In this document: one piece after another, positions 35,834-44,402 of the stretch | Layout of the letters: each line of letters opens with the position of its first letter | How positions within the stretch are numbered: the stretch's first letter is position 1 | NCBI RefSeq assembly: GCF_004519305.1 | Contig: NZ_SOZA01000012.1 | Span: 62,001 to 126,000, forward strand | DNA length: 64,000 nucleotides | Direction: 5' to 3' | From: Pseudomonas sp. RIT623 | GTDB lineage: Bacteria; Pseudomonadota; Gammaproteobacteria; Pseudomonadales; Pseudomonadaceae | Translations under genes and position numbers: made by a program | The notes under the pieces: model-generated | Databases searched by the model: none | Seen by the model: only the letters and a program-made list of their open reading frames with translations | Told to the model about the DNA's origin: nothing

Positions 35834-36685
35834 TTAGTTGAACACCACGGTCTTGTTGCCGTGCACCAGCACGCGGTCTTCCAGGTGGTAGCGCAGGCCA
35901 CGGGCCAGGACCATCTTCTCCACGTCACGGCCGAAGCGGACCATGTCCTCGATGCTATCGGCATGGCTGACACGCACCACGTCCTGCTCGATGATCGGGC
36001 CGGCGTCCAGCTCTTCGGTGACGTAGTGGCAGGTCGCGCCGATCAGCTTCACGCCACGCAGGGCCGCCTGGTGGTAAGGCTTGGCGCCGACGAACGACGG
36101 CAGGAAGCTGTGGTGGATGTTGATGACTTTCTCGGCGTATGCCTGGCACAGCTGTGGCGGCAGGATCTGCATGTAGCGCGCCAGCACCACGGCATCGGCG
36201 CCGCACTCCTCGACCAGACGCGAGACTTCGGCAAACGCCGGCTGCTTGTCCTGCGGATCGACCGGCACGTGGTGGAACGGAATGCCGTGCCACTCGACCA
36301 TGCTGCGCAGATCGTTGTGGTTGGAAATCACGCATGGGATTTCGCAATCGAGTTCGTCGGTGTGCCAACGGTGCAACAAGTCGGCCAGGCAGTGCGACTC
36401 GCGGCTGGCCATCAGTACCACGCGCTTCTTCTGTGCCGAATCGGTGATCCGCCAGGTCATGGAAAACTCTTCGGCGATTGGCGCAAAGGCCTCGCGGAAC
36501 GCATCGATACCGAACGGCAGGGATTCGGCGCGGATCTCATGGCGCATGAAGAACCAACCGCTCTGTTCGTCGGAGTGGTGGCTGGCCTCGGTGATCCAGC
36601 CATTGTAGAGGGCCAGGAAATTACTGACCTTGGCCACGATACCGACACGGTCGGGGCAGGCAATCACCAATCGATAGGTGCGCAT
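35834..36685 (-). CDS. purU: PurU, formyltetrahydrofolate deformylase
   Basis: 283 residues, the family length. Residues 1-85 are an ACT regulatory domain (YRLVIACPDRVGIVAKVSNF), and 90-283 are a formyltransferase fold with the catalytic Asn-His-Asp set in NIHHSFLPSF and LDAGPIIEQD. PurU (EC 3.5.1.10) hydrolyses 10-formyl-THF to formate and THF and balances one-carbon pools. The start at 36685 was chosen since the longer frame adds 11 residues before the ACT strand. It is divergent from mvaT with 300 bp between starts and convergent with the flippase-like gene. Confidence 0.92.
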   Translation of the reverse strand: MRTYRLVIACPDRVGIVAKVSNFLALYNGWITEASHHSDEQSGWFFMRHEIRAESLPFGIDAFREAFAPIAEEFSMTWRITDSAQKKRVVLMASRESHCLADLLHRWHTDELDCEIPCVISNHNDLRSMVEWHGIPFHHVPVDPQDKQPAFAEVSRLVEECGADAVVLARYMQILPPQLCQAYAEKVINIHHSFLPSFVGAKPYHQAALRGVKLIGATCHYVTEELDAGPIIEQDVVRVSHADSIEDMVRFGRDVEKMVLARGLRYHLEDRVLVHGNKTVVFN

Positions 36686-36985
36686 GAGGAAAAACTCCAG
36701 AACTTCGCAAAGGCGCACATTCTAGCGAGCTGCCAGGAAAAACGCAGTAATGATCTGCCCGCCGATGCTACTCGGCCCTTGAGCAACAAAAGCCACAACG
36801 CTTTTCCCTTCATCCCACAAGGAAATGGCCATTGGCCGAGCGCTATGTAAATTTTTCTTAACCTTCGCCGTGATGAATACTGCCGCTGCTATTAATTGAT
36901 GCAGGACTTTTTAATTGTTTACTTGAGAGTATCGCCTGTCTATTATTGGCCGCACTGTCTCTGTCAACGTATTAAGGAACTCTCC
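36686..36985. promoter_or_regulatory. 300-bp divergent purU/mvaT intergenic region
   Basis: The right half (about 36840-36960) is AT-rich for this genome. MvaT-family proteins bind such DNA, so autoregulation is possible. I could not identify a specific promoter with confidence. Confidence 0.35.
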
Positions 36986-37363
36986 ATGTCCCTGATCAAC
37001 GAATACCGCGCCACCGAAGAAGCGATCAAAGAACTTCAGGCCCGTCTGGCCAACCTGTCGCAAGACGACAAGCTGAAGCAAGAACTGGAATTCGAAGGCA
37101 AGCTGCGCACCCTGATGGGTGAGTACTCCAAGTCGCTGCGTGACGTCATTGCCCTGCTCGACCCGGAAAGCAAACTGAGCAAGGCGCCACGTGCCGCCGT
37201 CAAGACCACCGCCACCAAGCGTGCGCGCAAGGTCAAGCAATACAAGAACCCGCACAATGGCGAGGTTATTGAAACCAAGGGCGGCAACCACAAAACCCTG
37301 AAAGAGTGGAAAGCCAAGTGGGGCGGTGATGTCGTAGAGAGCTGGGCCACCCTGCTCGACTGA
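36986..37363 (+). CDS. turA: MvaT/TurA-family H-NS-like nucleoid protein
   Basis: 125 residues. The N-terminal half is a coiled-coil oligomerisation region (MSLINEYRATEEAIKELQAR). The C-terminal DNA-binding domain is conserved: KQYKNPHNGEVIETKGGNHK followed by TLKEWKAKWG, where the GGN loop inserts in the minor groove of AT-rich DNA. MvaT proteins silence horizontally acquired genes; TurA and TurB also repress the TOL upper pathway in P. putida. AAGGA lies 8 nt before the ATG. The gene is monocistronic with a terminator 29 bp after the stop. Its proximity to purU and sbcB matches the turA locus of KT2440; the symbol rests on that context. Confidence 0.88.
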   Translation: MSLINEYRATEEAIKELQARLANLSQDDKLKQELEFEGKLRTLMGEYSKSLRDVIALLDPESKLSKAPRAAVKTTATKRARKVKQYKNPHNGEVIETKGGNHKTLKEWKAKWGGDVVESWATLLD

Positions 37364-37392
37364 GCCGCGATATCGCACATCGCTGCACAATG

Positions 37393-37419
37393 AAAACGCC
37401 GGCATTTGCCGGCGTTTTT
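37393..37419 (+). terminator. Rho-independent terminator after mvaT/turA
   Basis: An 11-bp AAAACGCCGGC / GCCGGCGTTTT stem closes a short ATTT-type loop and ends in five Ts. It lies between convergent genes, and its symmetric A/T flanks allow use by sbcB as well. Confidence 0.9.
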
Positions 37420-37434
37420 GTTTGTCTGCTTATT

Positions 37435-38865
37435 TCACAGTTGGTAGTTCATTTTCAGCTGTCGGATATGTTCCAACCAGGCCGCCAGCACCTGCCGCCC
37501 CGCTTCGCTGGCCTCGCCCCAACTGCTCTGGCATGCCAGCTCGAAGTCACCGACAGTGGTTGGCGCGCCATACACCGGATCGGTCAGGCGTTGCTGACAG
37601 AAGCCATGCCAACGGGCACGCTCCTGTTCATCCAGGGTGTCGATGAAGTTGCGGGCGCGGTAGCGGAACAACAACTCCGGCAACCGCGCGTCGTCGAACA
37701 TCCAGTGCTGCTTGCCCAATAGTCCTGGGTCTGTGTCACGCACTTGCTCGCTCAGGCGCTTGTCCCGGTCGCCAATAAATCCATCATACAACTGCTGCTC
37801 GGGATCCTCATTCGCTGCGAACCCTTCCTCCTGGAAGATGATCGCCAACTTGTCCTGCCATTGCGCCTGCTGATTTGCCAACTGCTCGCCACTTGACTGC
37901 AAGGCCGGCAAGTCGATGTCCAGGCGTTGCTGATCGTTAGGGCGCAATACCGATAAGGGGGCCAGCACTGGGCAACGGTTGATGTGCACCAACTTCAGTG
38001 GCACCGGTAGTTCGCCCTCGGCCATGTCTTCACGCCGCGTGTATAACCGCTGGCGCAAGGCTTCTGCACTTTCCTGGAGCAAGGGCCGGGTATCCTGTTG
38101 CAAGTCGCAGACAATCAATGCATTGCGATTACGCGGGTGCCAGGCCAAGGGCAGCACCACGCCGATATAGTTGCGCTGGGCCGAGAAACGCCCGGAAACA
38201 TGCACCAATGGCTGCAACAGACGAATCTGTTCCATGACCTTGTGCTTACTGCGTAACTGGAACAACCAGTCGTACAACTTTGGCTGCTTCTGGCGAATCA
38301 GGCGCGCCAGGGCGATGGTTGCCCGTACGTCGGAAAGCGCTTCGTGGGCCTGGCCGTGATCCAGGCCGTTGGCCTTGCTCAGCAGCTCCAGGCGCAGGCT
38401 GGTACGTCCATCCTGCTGCGGCCACTCGATGCCTTCCGGGCGCAGGGCATAGGCGGTGCGCACCACATCGATCAGGTCCCAGCGGCTGTTGCCGCCCTGC
38501 CATTCGCGGGCATACGGGTCGAAGAAATTACGATAGAGGCTGTAGCGGGTGACTTCATCGTCGAAGCGCAGGGTGTTGTAGCCGGCGCCGCAGGTGCCCG
38601 GGCGCGACAACTGCTGGTGCACCCGGGTCATGAACTCGGCTTCGCCCAAGCCCTGGCTGGCCAGTTGCTGCGGGGTGATGCCGGTGACCAGGCAGGCCGC
38701 CGGGTGCGGCAGGATATCGTCGGAGGGACGGCAATAGAGGCTGATCGGCGCTTCGATCTCGTTGAGATCAAGGTCGGTGCGCACTCCGGCCATCTGCAAC
38801 GGGCGGTCGCAGCGCGGGTTGATGCCGGTGGTTTCGTAGTCGTGCCAGAAGATGCTGGAGCTCAC
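37435..38865 (-). CDS. sbcB: SbcB, exodeoxyribonuclease I
   Basis: 476 residues. The DEDD exonuclease motifs are visible: FWHDYETTG (Asp9, Glu11), a second Asp in NTLRFDDE, and HEALSDVRATIAL. The SH3-like and C-terminal domains of ExoI follow (GVVLPLAWHPRNRNALIV, LLFRYRARNFIDTL). It degrades single-stranded DNA 3' to 5' in recombination and mismatch repair. GTG at 38865 was chosen: AGGAAG is five bases upstream, and it removes six non-conserved residues starting at a TTG. It is convergent with turA and shares its terminator. Confidence 0.93.
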   Translation of the reverse strand: MSSSIFWHDYETTGINPRCDRPLQMAGVRTDLDLNEIEAPISLYCRPSDDILPHPAACLVTGITPQQLASQGLGEAEFMTRVHQQLSRPGTCGAGYNTLRFDDEVTRYSLYRNFFDPYAREWQGGNSRWDLIDVVRTAYALRPEGIEWPQQDGRTSLRLELLSKANGLDHGQAHEALSDVRATIALARLIRQKQPKLYDWLFQLRSKHKVMEQIRLLQPLVHVSGRFSAQRNYIGVVLPLAWHPRNRNALIVCDLQQDTRPLLQESAEALRQRLYTRREDMAEGELPVPLKLVHINRCPVLAPLSVLRPNDQQRLDIDLPALQSSGEQLANQQAQWQDKLAIIFQEEGFAANEDPEQQLYDGFIGDRDKRLSEQVRDTDPGLLGKQHWMFDDARLPELLFRYRARNFIDTLDEQERARWHGFCQQRLTDPVYGAPTTVGDFELACQSSWGEASEAGRQVLAAWLEHIRQLKMNYQL

Positions 38866-38926
38866 GGGGTCTTCCTGTAACAAGGTCGACCAGAGTCTAG
38901 CGGCCCAGGGCGGGCCTGGGCCAGCC

Positions 38927-39286
38927 TCAGGCGGAGGCGTTCAGCGGACGGAAGCTGAAATAGCCACGCAACGAGCGAACGAATTCGTCGTATTCAGTGG
39001 GGGCCTGCAGCAGCATGAAGCCTGCATCGTAATGCCCAGGGGTCTCGTCTTCACGGCACCACAGGCAACTGGCGGTCAGGTTGATGAACTGCGCGCCGCC
39101 ACCGGCCAGGGGCACCCGCAGTTGCAGTTCGAAGTCCGGCCCCACCAGCACCGGCAGTTGGCTGATCAGCATCAGGCCGTCCTCGGAGGCATTGCCCAGA
39201 TAGCCGATCTGTTGATCGGTGCAGCGGTTGTAGACCTTGAGTACGCAAGGCAACTGGTGACGTTCTATATGTCGCTCGATAAACAT
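38927..39286 (-). CDS. PilZ-domain protein (putative c-di-GMP receptor)
   Basis: 119 residues comprising a single PilZ domain. An RxxxR motif is seen in RHIER at residues 4-8 and the second motif, NASEDG (D/N-x-S-x-x-G), in GYLGNASEDGLMLIS. These bind cyclic di-GMP in characterised proteins; binding here is inferred from the motifs. No membrane segment. The ATG at 39286 begins MFIERHIERHQLP; a TTG 13 codons upstream was rejected. It lies 61 bp from sbcB on the same strand. Confidence 0.8.
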   Translation of the reverse strand: MFIERHIERHQLPCVLKVYNRCTDQQIGYLGNASEDGLMLISQLPVLVGPDFELQLRVPLAGGGAQFINLTASCLWCREDETPGHYDAGFMLLQAPTEYDEFVRSLRGYFSFRPLNASA

Positions 39287-39409
39287 GATCGCAGTGAAAT
39301 CCTGTACCTGGAGCCAGGAAGACAAGGTACTGGCGATAATCGTTACAACGTTTTAACAGCTTAGCCCAGCCCGACCCGCCGACTACATGAAATCATCGAC
39401 ACCTTCGGA

Positions 39410-39796
39410 TTAACGCCAAGGTGTAGCGCTGACCGGCTTGGCCACCGCCGTGCCGCCGTCACGCAGGTGACCGAGCTTCTCCAGGGTCTGCAGACGGGCC
39501 TGGGCACGGTAGGCGTACTCGTTGCGTGGGTATTGCTGGATCAGGTACTGGTAGGTCTGGGCCGCGTCGACGTACAGTTTCTGCCGCTCCAGGCACTGGC
39601 CACGTAGCAGCGAGGCCTCCGGGTGGATGAACGGCCGCGCACGGCTGGTGCGGTCGACCTGCGACAGCTCCAGCATCACCCGTGCGCAATCGCCGCGGTC
39701 GTAGGCGCGGTAGGCGTTGTTCAGGTGGTGGTCCATGGACCAGCGGGTGCAGCCGACGACACTGGCCGCCATGGTCAAAACGATCAGGGTGCGCAT
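39410..39796 (-). CDS. Small TPR-like lipoprotein
   Basis: 128 residues. The signal peptide MRTLIVLTMAASVVGC ends in a lipobox with Cys16, so the protein is lipid-anchored. The rest is helical with tetratricopeptide-like repeats: NAYRAYDRGDCARVMLELSQ and KLYVDAAQTYQYLIQQYPRN then YAYRAQARLQTLEKL. The layout is a miniature of BamD/YfgC-type scaffold lipoproteins, but no partner is known. AAGGAG lies 7 nt before the ATG. It is monocistronic and divergent from pykA. Confidence 0.75.
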   Translation of the reverse strand: MRTLIVLTMAASVVGCTRWSMDHHLNNAYRAYDRGDCARVMLELSQVDRTSRARPFIHPEASLLRGQCLERQKLYVDAAQTYQYLIQQYPRNEYAYRAQARLQTLEKLGHLRDGGTAVAKPVSATPWR

Positions 39797-39977
39797 GGGA
39801 ATTCTCCTTTGATGGGCAGTGTATCGGCCTTTGCCGGCAAATCTTCACCGCCTTTTGCAAGCATACCCCTGCCGCTCAAATGCCACCCTGCCTTGCATGC
39901 CGGTAGTGCAACGGAACAATGACTACAACGCAATTGAGGAGTAGCCTGCTGCTGCGCTTCACTATAGGAGTCTGTGC

Positions 39978-41432
39978 ATGACCATCCGCCGTACCAAAAT
40001 CGTCGCCACCCTTGGCCCCGCCAGCAACTCGCCGGAAGTGATCGAACAGCTGATCCTCGCCGGCCTGGACGTGGCACGCCTGAACTTTTCCCACGGCACC
40101 CCGGACGAGCACAAGGCCCGCGCCCGCCTGATCCGCGAGATTGCCGCCAAGAACGGCCGCCACGTCGCGCTGCTGGGCGACCTGCAGGGTCCGAAGATCC
40201 GCATCGCCAAGTTCGCCAACAAGCGCATCGAACTGAAAGTCGGTGACAAATTCACCTTCTCCACCGCCCACCCACTGACCGAAGGCAACCAGGACATCGT
40301 CGGCATCGACTACCCCGACCTGGTCAAGGACTGCGGCGTCGGTGACGAACTGCTGCTCGACGATGGCCGCGTGGTCATGCGCGTCGAAACCGCCACCGCA
40401 GACGCCCTGCACTGCGTGGTGATGATCGGCGGCCCGTTGTCGGACCACAAAGGCATCAACCGCAAAGGTGGCGGCCTGACCGCACCGGCCCTGACCGAAA
40501 AAGACAAGGCCGACATCAAGCTGGCTGCGGAAATGGACCTGGACTACCTGGCGGTGTCGTTCCCGCGGGACGCCAGCGACATGGAATACGCCCGCAAGCT
40601 GCGTGACGAAGCCGGCGGCAGCGCCTGGCTGGTGGCCAAGATCGAACGCGCCGAGGCGGTGGCCGACGACGAGACCCTCGACCAGTTGATCCTCGCCTCC
40701 GACGCCGTCATGGTCGCCCGTGGCGACCTGGGCGTGGAAATCGGCGACGCCGAGCTGATCGCCATCCAGAAGAAGATCATCCAGCACGCCCGCCGCAACA
40801 ACAAGGCGGTGATCGTGGCGACCCAGATGATGGAGTCGATGATCCAGAACCCGATGCCGACCCGCGCCGAAGTGTCCGACGTGGCCAACGCCGTGCTGGA
40901 CAACACCGATGCGGTGATGCTGTCGGCCGAAAGCGCCGCCGGCGCCTACCCGATCGAAGCGGTACAGGCCATGGCCCGTATCTGCTCGGGCGCCGAAAAG
41001 CACCCGACCAGCCAGAAGTCCAGCCACCGCCTGCATACCACCTTCGAGCGCTGCGACGAGTCCATCGCCCTGGCGGCCATGTACACGGCCAACCACTTCC
41101 CCGGCGTGAAGGCGATCATCGCCCTTACCGAAAGCGGCTACACCCCGCTGATCATGTCGCGCCTGCGTTCGCACGTGCCGATCTTCGCCCTGTCGCCGCA
41201 CCGCGCCACCCAGGCCCGTGCCAACATGTTCCGCGGCGTCTACCCGATCGCCTTCGATCCGGCCTCGCTGCCGGCCGACAAGGTCAGCCAGGCGGCCGTC
41301 GACGAGCTGCTCAAGCGCGGCCTGGTAGAGCAAGGTGACTGGGTGATCCTGACCAAGGGCGACAGCTACCACACCATCGGTGGCACCAACGGCATGAAGA
41401 TCCTGCACGTAGGTGATCCGCTGGTCGGCTGA
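39978..41432 (+). CDS. pykA: Pyruvate kinase (PykA type)
   Basis: 484 residues. The barrel starts RRTKIVATLGPASNSPEVI, with NFSHGTPDEH and DLQGPKIRIAKF near the substrate site. The catalytic signature AKIERAEAV and MVARGDLGVEIGD are intact, and ATQMMESMIQNPMPTRAEV is the effector-linked helix pair. The C-terminal allosteric domain is complete. It converts PEP and ADP to pyruvate and ATP. TAGGAG lies 7 nt before the ATG. Sequence resembles the PykA (AMP-activated, type II) branch more than PykF. A REP pair follows. Confidence 0.93.
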   Translation: MTIRRTKIVATLGPASNSPEVIEQLILAGLDVARLNFSHGTPDEHKARARLIREIAAKNGRHVALLGDLQGPKIRIAKFANKRIELKVGDKFTFSTAHPLTEGNQDIVGIDYPDLVKDCGVGDELLLDDGRVVMRVETATADALHCVVMIGGPLSDHKGINRKGGGLTAPALTEKDKADIKLAAEMDLDYLAVSFPRDASDMEYARKLRDEAGGSAWLVAKIERAEAVADDETLDQLILASDAVMVARGDLGVEIGDAELIAIQKKIIQHARRNNKAVIVATQMMESMIQNPMPTRAEVSDVANAVLDNTDAVMLSAESAAGAYPIEAVQAMARICSGAEKHPTSQKSSHRLHTTFERCDESIALAAMYTANHFPGVKAIIALTESGYTPLIMSRLRSHVPIFALSPHRATQARANMFRGVYPIAFDPASLPADKVSQAAVDELLKRGLVEQGDWVILTKGDSYHTIGGTNGMKILHVGDPLVG

Positions 41433-41445
41433 TCCTGCTCCCGTT

Positions 41446-41549
41446 GGGGCCGCTTTGCGGCCCTATCGCGACACCAGGCCGCTCCTACAGGCGATCGCAT
41501 TTTCCTGTAGGAGCGGCCTTGTGTCGCGAAAGGAGGGCAAAGCCCTCCC
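41446..41549. repeat. REP pair between convergent pykA and ferredoxin reductase genes
   Basis: TCGCGACACCAGGCCGCTCC at the left mirrors GGAGCGGCCTTGTGTCGCGA at the right, on either side of a short spacer, with a GGGGCCGCTTTGCGGCCC hairpin in front and GGAGGGCAAAGCCCTCC behind. It is the same class as the pcaF-pcaT element and lies between two converging genes. Confidence 0.8.
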
Positions 41550-41556
41550 AGCTCAC

Positions 41557-42477
41557 TCAGGCATGCTCGACGAACACATCGGCAAACACCTGCCCCCGCG
41601 GCACCCCGGCAATGAACAACCGCCGGGCAAACCGCTCGACACTCCCCGCGCCGCCGCACACCAGCGCCACCGTCTGCCGCGATGACGGCCGCAACCCCGC
41701 CAGCGCCTCATCCATCCGATCGGCCAAGACCAGCTCGACATTCACCCCCGCCATTTCAAGCAACGGCCCGTCCAGATAATGCCCAGCGCCATCGCGCGCC
41801 ACATGCACCACCCTGATCTCCCCCCGATGCCCCTGGCGCAACGCCTCGCGCAAGATGCCCCACAACGGTGCCAGCCCGGTACCCGCCGCCAGCAGCCACA
41901 ATGGCCGATCCTGCCAGTCCAGTTCATAATGCAAGGCGCCGCCGCGCAGTTCGCCAAGGCGTATCCCATCGCCAACCTGCAAGCCACGCGCAAGGTCGCA
42001 GAATGCGCCCGGCCGCTGGCAGTCGATATGAAACTCGAGAAAATCATCCTCCCCCGGCAGGCTGGCCAGCGAGTATGGGCGGGCCACCGTGCCCAGCCAC
42101 AGCACCACATGCTGCCCCGCCTGATAGCGCAGCGTGTGCTGCGGTTTCAGCCGCAAACGCAGCACATCGCCAAACCAGTCCACCGCGCACACCCGCGCCG
42201 GCACGCCGTCGCGGTGCGGGTCGAACACCGCCACACGCAGGTCCTCGACTACCCGGCACTGGCAGGCCAGGCGCCAGCCCTGGGCGTGCTGGTCCAGCGC
42301 CAGGGCTTCGGGCAAGGCATCCACCGGCTGCCCGGCCAGGCAATGCACCAGGCAGGCATGGCAGCTGCCCGCGCGGCAGCTGTAGGGCACAGCGAGCCCG
42401 GCCTCGTTCAAGGCATCGAGCAGGTTGCTGCCAGACGGCACCACCCAGCGGCGCTCGCCCACGCAAAGTTCGGGCAT
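41557..42477 (-). CDS. 2Fe-2S ferredoxin / NAD(P)H oxidoreductase
   Basis: 306 residues with two parts. Residues 1-90 are a plant-type ferredoxin with the cluster cysteines in PYSCRAGSCHACLVHC and a last Cys in WRLACQCRV. Residues 100-306 are a flavodoxin-reductase-like FAD/NAD module: RPYSLASLPGEDDFLEFHI binds FAD, LAAGTGLAPLWGIL the pyridine nucleotide, and GQVFADVFVEHA ends the fold. It resembles reductase components of aromatic oxygenases, but no oxygenase is adjacent. ATG at 42477 gives a ferredoxin-like N-terminus. It is divergent from fumarase with 252 bp between starts. Confidence 0.85.
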   Translation of the reverse strand: MPELCVGERRWVVPSGSNLLDALNEAGLAVPYSCRAGSCHACLVHCLAGQPVDALPEALALDQHAQGWRLACQCRVVEDLRVAVFDPHRDGVPARVCAVDWFGDVLRLRLKPQHTLRYQAGQHVVLWLGTVARPYSLASLPGEDDFLEFHIDCQRPGAFCDLARGLQVGDGIRLGELRGGALHYELDWQDRPLWLLAAGTGLAPLWGILREALRQGHRGEIRVVHVARDGAGHYLDGPLLEMAGVNVELVLADRMDEALAGLRPSSRQTVALVCGGAGSVERFARRLFIAGVPRGQVFADVFVEHA

Positions 42478-42729
42478 GGTCGGTCTGTCTCCATCGTTCT
42501 TCGGGTCACTGTATGCCAAGCGCGCATTGGCAGCAAAAAGGATGCCCGCGCGGCAGCCGACCATGGTCCAGACCACCCGCAGGTGTTTCCCGCCGCGCAG
42601 CACGGTATACTGCCGCGCCTTTTTGTGCCGGCCCGACCAGCCGGCGCCTTGCCAGGCGTTCCTGACATACAGGTGTGCACTGTCGGAATGCCTTTTCGAA
42701 TGTTCCCGTCTTTAAGAGGAGCGCGCTGC
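42478..42729. promoter_or_regulatory. Divergent region between ferredoxin reductase and fumarase genes
   Basis: A TATACT hexamer at 42606-42611 could be the -10 for fumarase, with a weak TGTTTC at 42584-42589 in the -35 place. AAGAGGAG directly precedes the fumarase ATG. No regulator site is recognised. Confidence 0.4.
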
Positions 42730-44253
42730 ATGACCGTGATCAAGCAAGACGACCTGATTCAGAGCGTCGCCGACGCCCTGCAATTCATTTCGTACTACCA
42801 CCCCGTCGACTTCATCCAGGCGATGCACGAGGCCTACCTGCGTGAAGAGTCGCCTGCCGCGCGCGACTCCATCGCCCAGATCCTGATCAACTCGCGCATG
42901 TGCGCCACCGGCCACCGCCCGATCTGCCAGGACACCGGTATCGTCACCGTATTCGTGCGCGTCGGCATGGATGTCCGCTGGGATGGCGCCACCCTGAGCG
43001 TCGACGACATGATCAACGAAGGTGTGCGCCGCGCCTACAACCTGCCTGAGAACGTCCTGCGCGCCTCGATCCTGGCCGACCCGGCCGGTGCCCGCAAGAA
43101 CACCAAGGACAACACCCCGGCCGTCATCCACTACTCCATCGTCCCCGGCGACAAGGTCGAGGTCGACGTCGCCGCCAAGGGCGGCGGCTCGGAGAACAAG
43201 TCGAAGATGGCCATGCTCAACCCGTCCGACTCGATCGTCGACTGGGTGCTCAAGACCGTGCCGACCATGGGCGCTGGCTGGTGCCCGCCTGGCATGCTCG
43301 GTATCGGCATCGGCGGTACTGCCGAGAAAGCCGCGGTGATGGCCAAGGAAGTGTTGATGGAATCCATCGACATCCATGAGCTCAAGGCCCGCGGCCCGCA
43401 GAACCGCATCGAAGAGATCCGCCTGGAGCTGTTCGACAAGGTCAACCAGTTGGGCATCGGTGCCCAGGGCCTGGGCGGCCTGACCACCGTGCTCGACGTC
43501 AAGATCATGGACTACCCGACCCACGCCGCCTCGCTGCCGGTGTGCATGATCCCTAACTGCGCCGCCACCCGCCACGCCCACTTCGTGCTCGACGGCTCCG
43601 GCCCGGCCGAACTGGAGGCGCCGTCGCTGGACGCCTACCCGGAAATCGTCTGGGAAGCTGGTCCAAGCGCGCGTCGTGTAAACCTGGACGCCATCACCCC
43701 GGAAGAAGTCGCCAGCTGGAAGCCTGGCGAGACCATCCTGCTCAACGGCAAGATGCTCACCGGCCGCGATGCCGCGCACAAGCGCATGGTCGAGATGCTC
43801 AACCGTGGCGAAGAGCTGCCGGTCGACCTCAAGGGCCGCTTCATCTACTACGTCGGCCCGGTCGACCCGGTCGGTGACGAAGTGGTAGGCCCAGCCGGCC
43901 CGACCACCGCCACCCGCATGGACAAGTTCACCCGCCAGATCCTCGAGCAGACCGGCCTGCTGGGCATGATCGGCAAGTCCGAGCGTGGCCCTGCCGCCAT
44001 CGAGGCGATCAAGGACAACAAGGCCGTGTACCTGATGGCCGTCGGTGGCGCCGCCTACCTGGTGGCCCAGGCCATTCGCAAGTCGAAGGTCCTGGCCTTC
44101 GCCGAGCTGGGCATGGAAGCGATCTACGAGTTCGAGGTCAAGGACATGCCGGTCACCGTCGCGGTGGACAGCCAAGGCGAGTCGGTACACATCACCGGCC
44201 CAGCGCTGTGGCAGGGCAAGATCGCCGAAAGCCTGGCGGTGGAAGTGAAGTAA
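42730..44253 (+). CDS. Class I fumarate hydratase (4Fe-4S, FumA/FumB type)
   Basis: 507 residues, iron-sulfur fumarase that interconverts fumarate and malate in the TCA cycle. The three cluster cysteines are recognisable: Cys66 in GHRPICQDTG, Cys185 in GAGWCPPG, and Cys277 in MIPNCAATRHAH. The N-terminal alpha domain runs to about 300 and the C-terminal beta domain starts around PGETILLNGKMLTGRDAAHK and ends SVHITGPALWQGKI. The ATG at 42730 follows AAGAGGAG; earlier in-frame codons extend into the antisense of the neighbouring gene. A terminator follows 23 bp downstream. Being oxygen- and iron-sensitive, it usually works when iron is ample. Confidence 0.93.
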   Translation: MTVIKQDDLIQSVADALQFISYYHPVDFIQAMHEAYLREESPAARDSIAQILINSRMCATGHRPICQDTGIVTVFVRVGMDVRWDGATLSVDDMINEGVRRAYNLPENVLRASILADPAGARKNTKDNTPAVIHYSIVPGDKVEVDVAAKGGGSENKSKMAMLNPSDSIVDWVLKTVPTMGAGWCPPGMLGIGIGGTAEKAAVMAKEVLMESIDIHELKARGPQNRIEEIRLELFDKVNQLGIGAQGLGGLTTVLDVKIMDYPTHAASLPVCMIPNCAATRHAHFVLDGSGPAELEAPSLDAYPEIVWEAGPSARRVNLDAITPEEVASWKPGETILLNGKMLTGRDAAHKRMVEMLNRGEELPVDLKGRFIYYVGPVDPVGDEVVGPAGPTTATRMDKFTRQILEQTGLLGMIGKSERGPAAIEAIKDNKAVYLMAVGGAAYLVAQAIRKSKVLAFAELGMEAIYEFEVKDMPVTVAVDSQGESVHITGPALWQGKIAESLAVEVK

Positions 44254-44276
44254 GCCGCAACCCTTGCCTTGCAAAT

Positions 44277-44303
44277 ACCGCTCCTCAGGGAGCGGTTTTT
44301 TTT
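44277..44303 (+). terminator. Rho-independent terminator of the fumarase gene
   Basis: ACCGCTCC (44277-44284) pairs with GGAGCGGT (44289-44296) around a TCAG loop, followed by eight Ts. Confidence 0.92.
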
Positions 44304-44402
44304 GCGCGCAGCTCGCTGATCATGATCAGTGAGATTTATATACCGCAGAGCCTGGCCTGCCTCTGACTCTAATGAGCCCTATCTCCCACAAAGGATAGAC
44401 TC

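Noticed and set aside
41779-42729. N-terminal extension of fumarase into the ferredoxin reductase antisense
   Set aside because: The extension is low complexity; the ATG at 42730 has an AAGAGGAG site and gives the family length.
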